Assembly: GCA_027005175.1 (NCBI GenBank)
Contig: JALTMC010000026.1
Coordinates: 1 to 8,466 of the forward strand
DNA from: Myxococcales bacterium
Lineage (GTDB): Bacteria > Myxococcota_C > UBA6777
Reading direction: 5' to 3'
Length of the DNA: 8,466 nucleotides
A program made the translations under genes and the position numbers. Numbering within the stretch: the first letter of the stretch is position 1; each line of letters begins with the position of its first letter. Below, one piece after another: positions 6,201 through 8,466 of the stretch. The notes below the pieces were generated by a model, which worked only from the letters and a program-made list of their open reading frames with translations, did not search any database and had not been told where the DNA came from.

Positions 6201-7275
6201 ACTGTACTGGCCTCCCTGGTTGCGTCTTGCCGGAATGAAAATCGGTCGTGACTGTGAGATAAGCACCATCTACGATGTCGTACCTGAACTCATCGAGATC
6301 GGACCTGAGACCTTCTTCGCCGATGGCATCTACCTGGGCAGCCCGATCATCGATCGCGGCATTGTGGATTGCTCAAAGACAACCTTTGGCAGACACAACT
6401 TCCTAGGGAATCACTCTGTCATCCCTGCTGGCACCCATCTTCCCGATGATGTCCTGATCGGTGTGTGCACCCTTGTCGATGATAAGCAAATCAAAGAAGG
6501 TTCATCGTGGTTCGGCCATCCAATGTTTGAGCTACCCCACCGCGAGATCGTTGAGGTGGATGACAGCCTAACACACCACCCACACTGGACTCGCTATGTG
6601 GTTCGCCTGTTCTGGGAAACCCTGCGGTTTGGATTTGGTGTCTTGCCCCTGTTGATGATGTTGTTGTGGTTCAAATCGATGCTTGGTTTCTACAACGCCC
6701 AACCTTGGCCTGTCTTCTTCTTTGGGACGATGCCCATCGTTAGTCTCGCGATGATCTGGTCCTTTGCTGGCCTAGTTTGGGCCGCAAAATGGATCTTGCT
6801 TGGCAAGGTCAAACCCGGACATCACGCACTTTGGTCGACATGGGTCTTTAAATGGGACTTTCTCTATATGTTATGGGCTGCTTATGCACGTCCCGTCCTA
6901 ACAGCCTTCCATGAGACCCTCGCCATATCCTGGTGGATGCGTGCGATGGGATCGAAAATCGGAAAACATGTTCTGCTTGTGGGTGGCTTTTCACAAGTGG
7001 TTGACCCTGACATGTTGCACTTTGAAGACAATGCCACAGTCGCCTGTATGTTCCAGGCTCACACCTTTGAAGATCGTGTCCTCAAACTTGGTCATGTCCA
7101 TCTTCGTGAAGAATCCACTGTGGGAACCAACGCCGTTGTTCTCTATGGGTGTGACGTTCGCAAACAAGCCCATGTCTCAGAGCAAAGTGTGATCATGAAG
7201 CACGAAGAGTTGTTCGAAGGGCGATACTACAGCGGTGCTCCCACTCAACCCGCCGTCCAACCTGACCTTGGATAA
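3238..7275 (+). CDS. Pls/PosA-family membrane non-ribosomal peptide synthetase, probably for a basic amino acid
   Basis: This 1345-residue enzyme activates an amino acid as its adenylate, loads it on a carrier domain and links residues at the membrane, as epsilon-poly-L-lysine synthetase does. The adenylation domain (about 25-525) has A2 at 107-117, A3 YTSGTTGKPKG at 195-205, A4 FDASVEE at 240-246, A5 NAYGPTE at 331-337, A7 YRTGDL at 414-419, A8 from 432 and A10 lysine K521. Pocket residues by GrsA alignment are D241, A242, E245, S284, Y309, G311, A332, V340, T341 and K521; the Glu suggests Lys, Orn or Dab. The carrier domain (about 535-615) has DLGGNS with phosphopantetheine site S578. Three repeats follow, each a membrane hairpin (six segments: about 645-704, 880-949 and 1130-1184), then KPG (712-714, 957-959, 1192-1194), then GxKIG and a hexapeptide beta-helix domain. 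There is no canonical condensation motif or thioesterase, as is normal for the family. A TTG at 3214 could add eight residues; the ATG is preferred because the TTG would be almost leaderless. Confidence 0.96.
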   Translation: MNSPRSVELSFSSASSYGDIEVHPMQGMELLHGIFERSAQRYPDNIAIEIPPTAEDPQRYKYTYAEVDRLASQLALRIAPLITGEQIVSILLPRRSHHLYVAQLAVLKAGAAYTCIEPTWPTERIHFILEDSSSAAVLTSPEHFDLLEGSAITNAECVVDVIDCMEQFESNITALHPPTVNPVEIKPNNLCYVIYTSGTTGKPKGVMIEHQSIVNLALSNISYFDMTPEDRVGQSASTSFDASVEEIYLAFTFGATLVMLNDDVVRMGPDLVPWLREERITVTSPTPTFLRMCMCDDPSTELPDLRLLYVGGEALPEDLVNNWAPNRWLENAYGPTECTVTVMRGRVYQDQPVTIGVPVAGNSAWVLDEDLNEVAEGEAGELCIGGAGVARGYLNRPKLTAEKFVEHPFFGRIYRTGDLVKKLPHGEYSFHGRIDTQVKIRGYRVELESIEAHLCALTDIQMAACKVQGAGTSQKLVAFVVSDREPDTDALQTKLEGILPSYMVPSHFAKLAELPFNSSGKLDRKALPEMEFSVVHSGEIVEPRNKIEVLIEQAFAAQFPDREIVSIHDDFFDLGGNSVLAAQVISLLRNHPETLDLTVRDLYQAHTVAKLAECVNESRMGQDTLVGPRLGKGYPKLVTLAQMAWIFNGVMFGSAMGYIGAFVVLPLLANFFGLVTFVFLLPLIGGGLILAFAPFSLLMAVFMKWLLIGRYKPGRHKVWGMMFLRHWLVQKVSGSIPWGLVQGTVFQNIFLRMLGAKVGKNVHIHKGVSFRGAWDLLEIGDNVTLGRDVNLRMIDYQNQEMVLGPIKIGNNCTLETRSGMSPYSRMEDNSYLTPLTLVPSHTTVPANEKWDGVPGAFVENTPPAKPSPQEPWSPIQHGLVQIAVGMFLGAVALSPGILMTVGFILYWNLSTAKVLGWLFSPVWGYLVGTILVSLALFSAVSGMFMMALEVRLLGRIKPGIYSRWRGTYIIVLMKQRIVEAAGNVISGTLYWPPWLRLAGMKIGRDCEISTIYDVVPELIEIGPETFFADGIYLGSPIIDRGIVDCSKTTFGRHNFLGNHSVIPAGTHLPDDVLIGVCTLVDDKQIKEGSSWFGHPMFELPHREIVEVDDSLTHHPHWTRYVVRLFWETLRFGFGVLPLLMMLLWFKSMLGFYNAQPWPVFFFGTMPIVSLAMIWSFAGLVWAAKWILLGKVKPGHHALWSTWVFKWDFLYMLWAAYARPVLTAFHETLAISWWMRAMGSKIGKHVLLVGGFSQVVDPDMLHFEDNATVACMFQAHTFEDRVLKLGHVHLREESTVGTNAVVLYGCDVRKQAHVSEQSVIMKHEELFEGRYYSGAPTQPAVQPDLG

Positions 7276-7277
7276 TG
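7273..7277 (+). promoter_or_regulatory. Stop-start overlap TAATG coupling synthetase and oxidase
   Basis: The synthetase stop TAA (7273-7275) shares its last base with the ATG of the oxidase gene (7275-7277). There is no strong Shine-Dalgarno before this ATG, which fits termination-reinitiation coupling and roughly fixed expression of the pair. The next in-frame ATG (7296) also lacks a good site. Confidence 0.65.
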
Positions 7278-8466
7278 TCGGATAATCCTCCAAACATGCA
7301 AGAAAACCACCTCCCCTCATTAACGCGCCGTCGGTTCTTGAAGGCAGCACTGCCGACAAGCGTGATGCTTGCCACAGGAGGGGTCATGGGCCATGATTTG
7401 TGGCGTTCTTGGGGTCACCCCAGACCTCCCGCAACAAAGCCCTGGCAAATCGCAGTGATTGGAGCGGGCATCGCAGGTTTAACGGCAGCCCACACCCTAG
7501 CTCGCAAGGGCTTGGATGTCACAGTCTATGAAGCCAGTGCTCGCATAGGAGGACGAATCCTCTCTGCCAAAGGCTCCGTAGCATCAGGCGCCACGGCAGA
7601 ATGGGGTGGAGAGTTCATTAGCAGCCACCACAAAGACATCCAGCATCTGGCCCAGCTCTTCCATCTCCCTCTGCTGGATCGTCAGCATGACAGCAAAAGC
7701 CACCTTCATCCCTATGCCTTTGTGGCAGAGGGCAAACGTCGCACAGAGAAAGAGATGACTCAGGCTTTCAAGCCGGTCGCATCACGTATCAAGGCAGATG
7801 CGACGCTTTGGGAGGAGGAACTCAAAGGCTCTGCCACCTTTGAACAACAATCTCTGGCAAGCTACCTTCAAAATATCCCAATGCAAACATGGCTTCGAAA
7901 ACTTCTCACCTCCGCCTATACCTGTGAGTTTGGCTGTGAACTTGAACATGTCGCGGCTCTCTCTCTTCTCCACAAAGAACCCACGATCGAGGACAGCCAG
8001 GTCCATCTCTTTGGAGAAGCAGATAAGAGATACCAGATCGCTGGAGGCAACCAAAAACTCATCGAGGCACTGGCCCACAACATACAGGCACATATCCGCA
8101 CAAACTCCCCCTTACTCGCAGTCAAGGAGAAGGGAAAAAAATACCATCTCTTTTTCAAGGGCCATGAAAGAGCTGTAGACGCCGTCATTGTAACCGCTCC
8201 TTTCTCAACCGTCCGAAAGATGAAGCTATCACTCGACCTTTCGGATAGCTTGCGAAGGTTGATCCGTGAGCTACGCTATGGAACTCACAGCAAATGCTTG
8301 GTTGGATTTACCAACAGACTCTGGCAACGTAAGGGATTTTTAGGAGAGTTTGTAGCAGATACAGGCTTTCAGCAAGCCTGGGAACACAGCCTCTTCCAGT
8401 CCACAGCCGAAGCGGGATTAACCTTTCAAACGGGGGGGCAGACAGGCCTGGCATGGCAAAAGACAA
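7275..8466 (+). CDS. Tat-exported FAD-dependent amine oxidase (C-terminus cut by window edge)
   Basis: This is a flavin monoamine oxidase family protein, which oxidatively deaminates primary or secondary amines or amino acids to an aldehyde or keto product, hydrogen peroxide and ammonia. The 397 visible residues start with a twin-arginine signal, TRRRFLK (17-23), followed by a mildly hydrophobic stretch (24-39), so the folded flavoprotein should be exported. The FAD-binding fold begins at IAVIGAGIAGL (59-69), with the ribose-binding E86 and IGGR (91-94), then WGGEF (110-114). Further family landmarks are YQIAGGNQKLIEAL (253-266), the D-x-VIVTAP strand (302-309) and YGTHSK (335-340), whose K340 probably matches the conserved lysine near flavin N5. 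The C-terminal flavin-binding block lies beyond the edge. It is co-translated with the synthetase, so its substrate may be that enzyme's product or monomer. A lysine or poly-lysine oxidase role is inference; an unrelated amine is possible. Confidence 0.93.
   Translation, partial: MSDNPPNMQENHLPSLTRRRFLKAALPTSVMLATGGVMGHDLWRSWGHPRPPATKPWQIAVIGAGIAGLTAAHTLARKGLDVTVYEASARIGGRILSAKGSVASGATAEWGGEFISSHHKDIQHLAQLFHLPLLDRQHDSKSHLHPYAFVAEGKRRTEKEMTQAFKPVASRIKADATLWEEELKGSATFEQQSLASYLQNIPMQTWLRKLLTSAYTCEFGCELEHVAALSLLHKEPTIEDSQVHLFGEADKRYQIAGGNQKLIEALAHNIQAHIRTNSPLLAVKEKGKKYHLFFKGHERAVDAVIVTAPFSTVRKMKLSLDLSDSLRRLIRELRYGTHSKCLVGFTNRLWQRKGFLGEFVADTGFQQAWEHSLFQSTAEAGLTFQTGGQTGLAWQKT

Overview
This window looks like a Gram-negative chromosomal segment with G+C content of roughly one half by eye. 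A large PknB-type kinase with an N-terminal zinc ribbon, a GspC-like PDZ protein and a Tat-exported oxidoreductase together suggest a Myxococcota- or other deltaproteobacteria-like host. That taxonomic guess is inference only and weakly held. I see no rRNA, tRNA, insertion sequence, integrase or CRISPR array.

Layout. (1) 1-1404, minus strand: a membrane-anchored Ser/Thr protein kinase whose C-terminus runs off the left edge. (2) 1405-1801: a divergent intergenic region holding a near-perfect 18-bp dyad (1482-1499), a strong kinase ribosome binding site and a TTGACA hexamer that may serve the next gene. (3) 1802-2770, plus strand: a secreted or periplasmic protein with a signal peptide, a very Arg/His-rich linker containing a 14-unit 9-bp tandem repeat, and a C-terminal GspC-like PDZ domain. 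(4) 2771-3237: an intergenic region, AT-rich in its second half, with a weak terminator-like hairpin, two short perfect palindromes and a possible promoter. (5) 3238-7275, plus strand: a complete Pls/PosA-type membrane non-ribosomal peptide synthetase, organised as adenylation domain, carrier domain and three tandem membrane-hairpin plus hexapeptide-repeat modules. (6) 7275-8466, plus strand: a Tat-targeted FAD-dependent amine oxidase that overlaps the synthetase stop by one base (TAATG) and runs off the right edge.

How the parts may work together. The synthetase is the family that makes epsilon-poly-L-lysine and related poly-amino acids at the membrane. Its specificity residues, read by alignment to GrsA from memory, are D-A-E-S-Y-G-A-V-T-K; the acidic residue at the third position fits a basic substrate such as lysine, ornithine or diaminobutyrate. 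The downstream oxidase appears translationally coupled to it and carries a perfect twin-arginine motif, so it probably acts outside the cytoplasmic membrane. An appealing but unproven model is a two-gene system that builds a cationic poly- or oligo-(amino acid) at the membrane and then oxidises its amines, or its released monomer, outside. The kinase and PDZ gene upstream are separated by a long spacer and may be unrelated.
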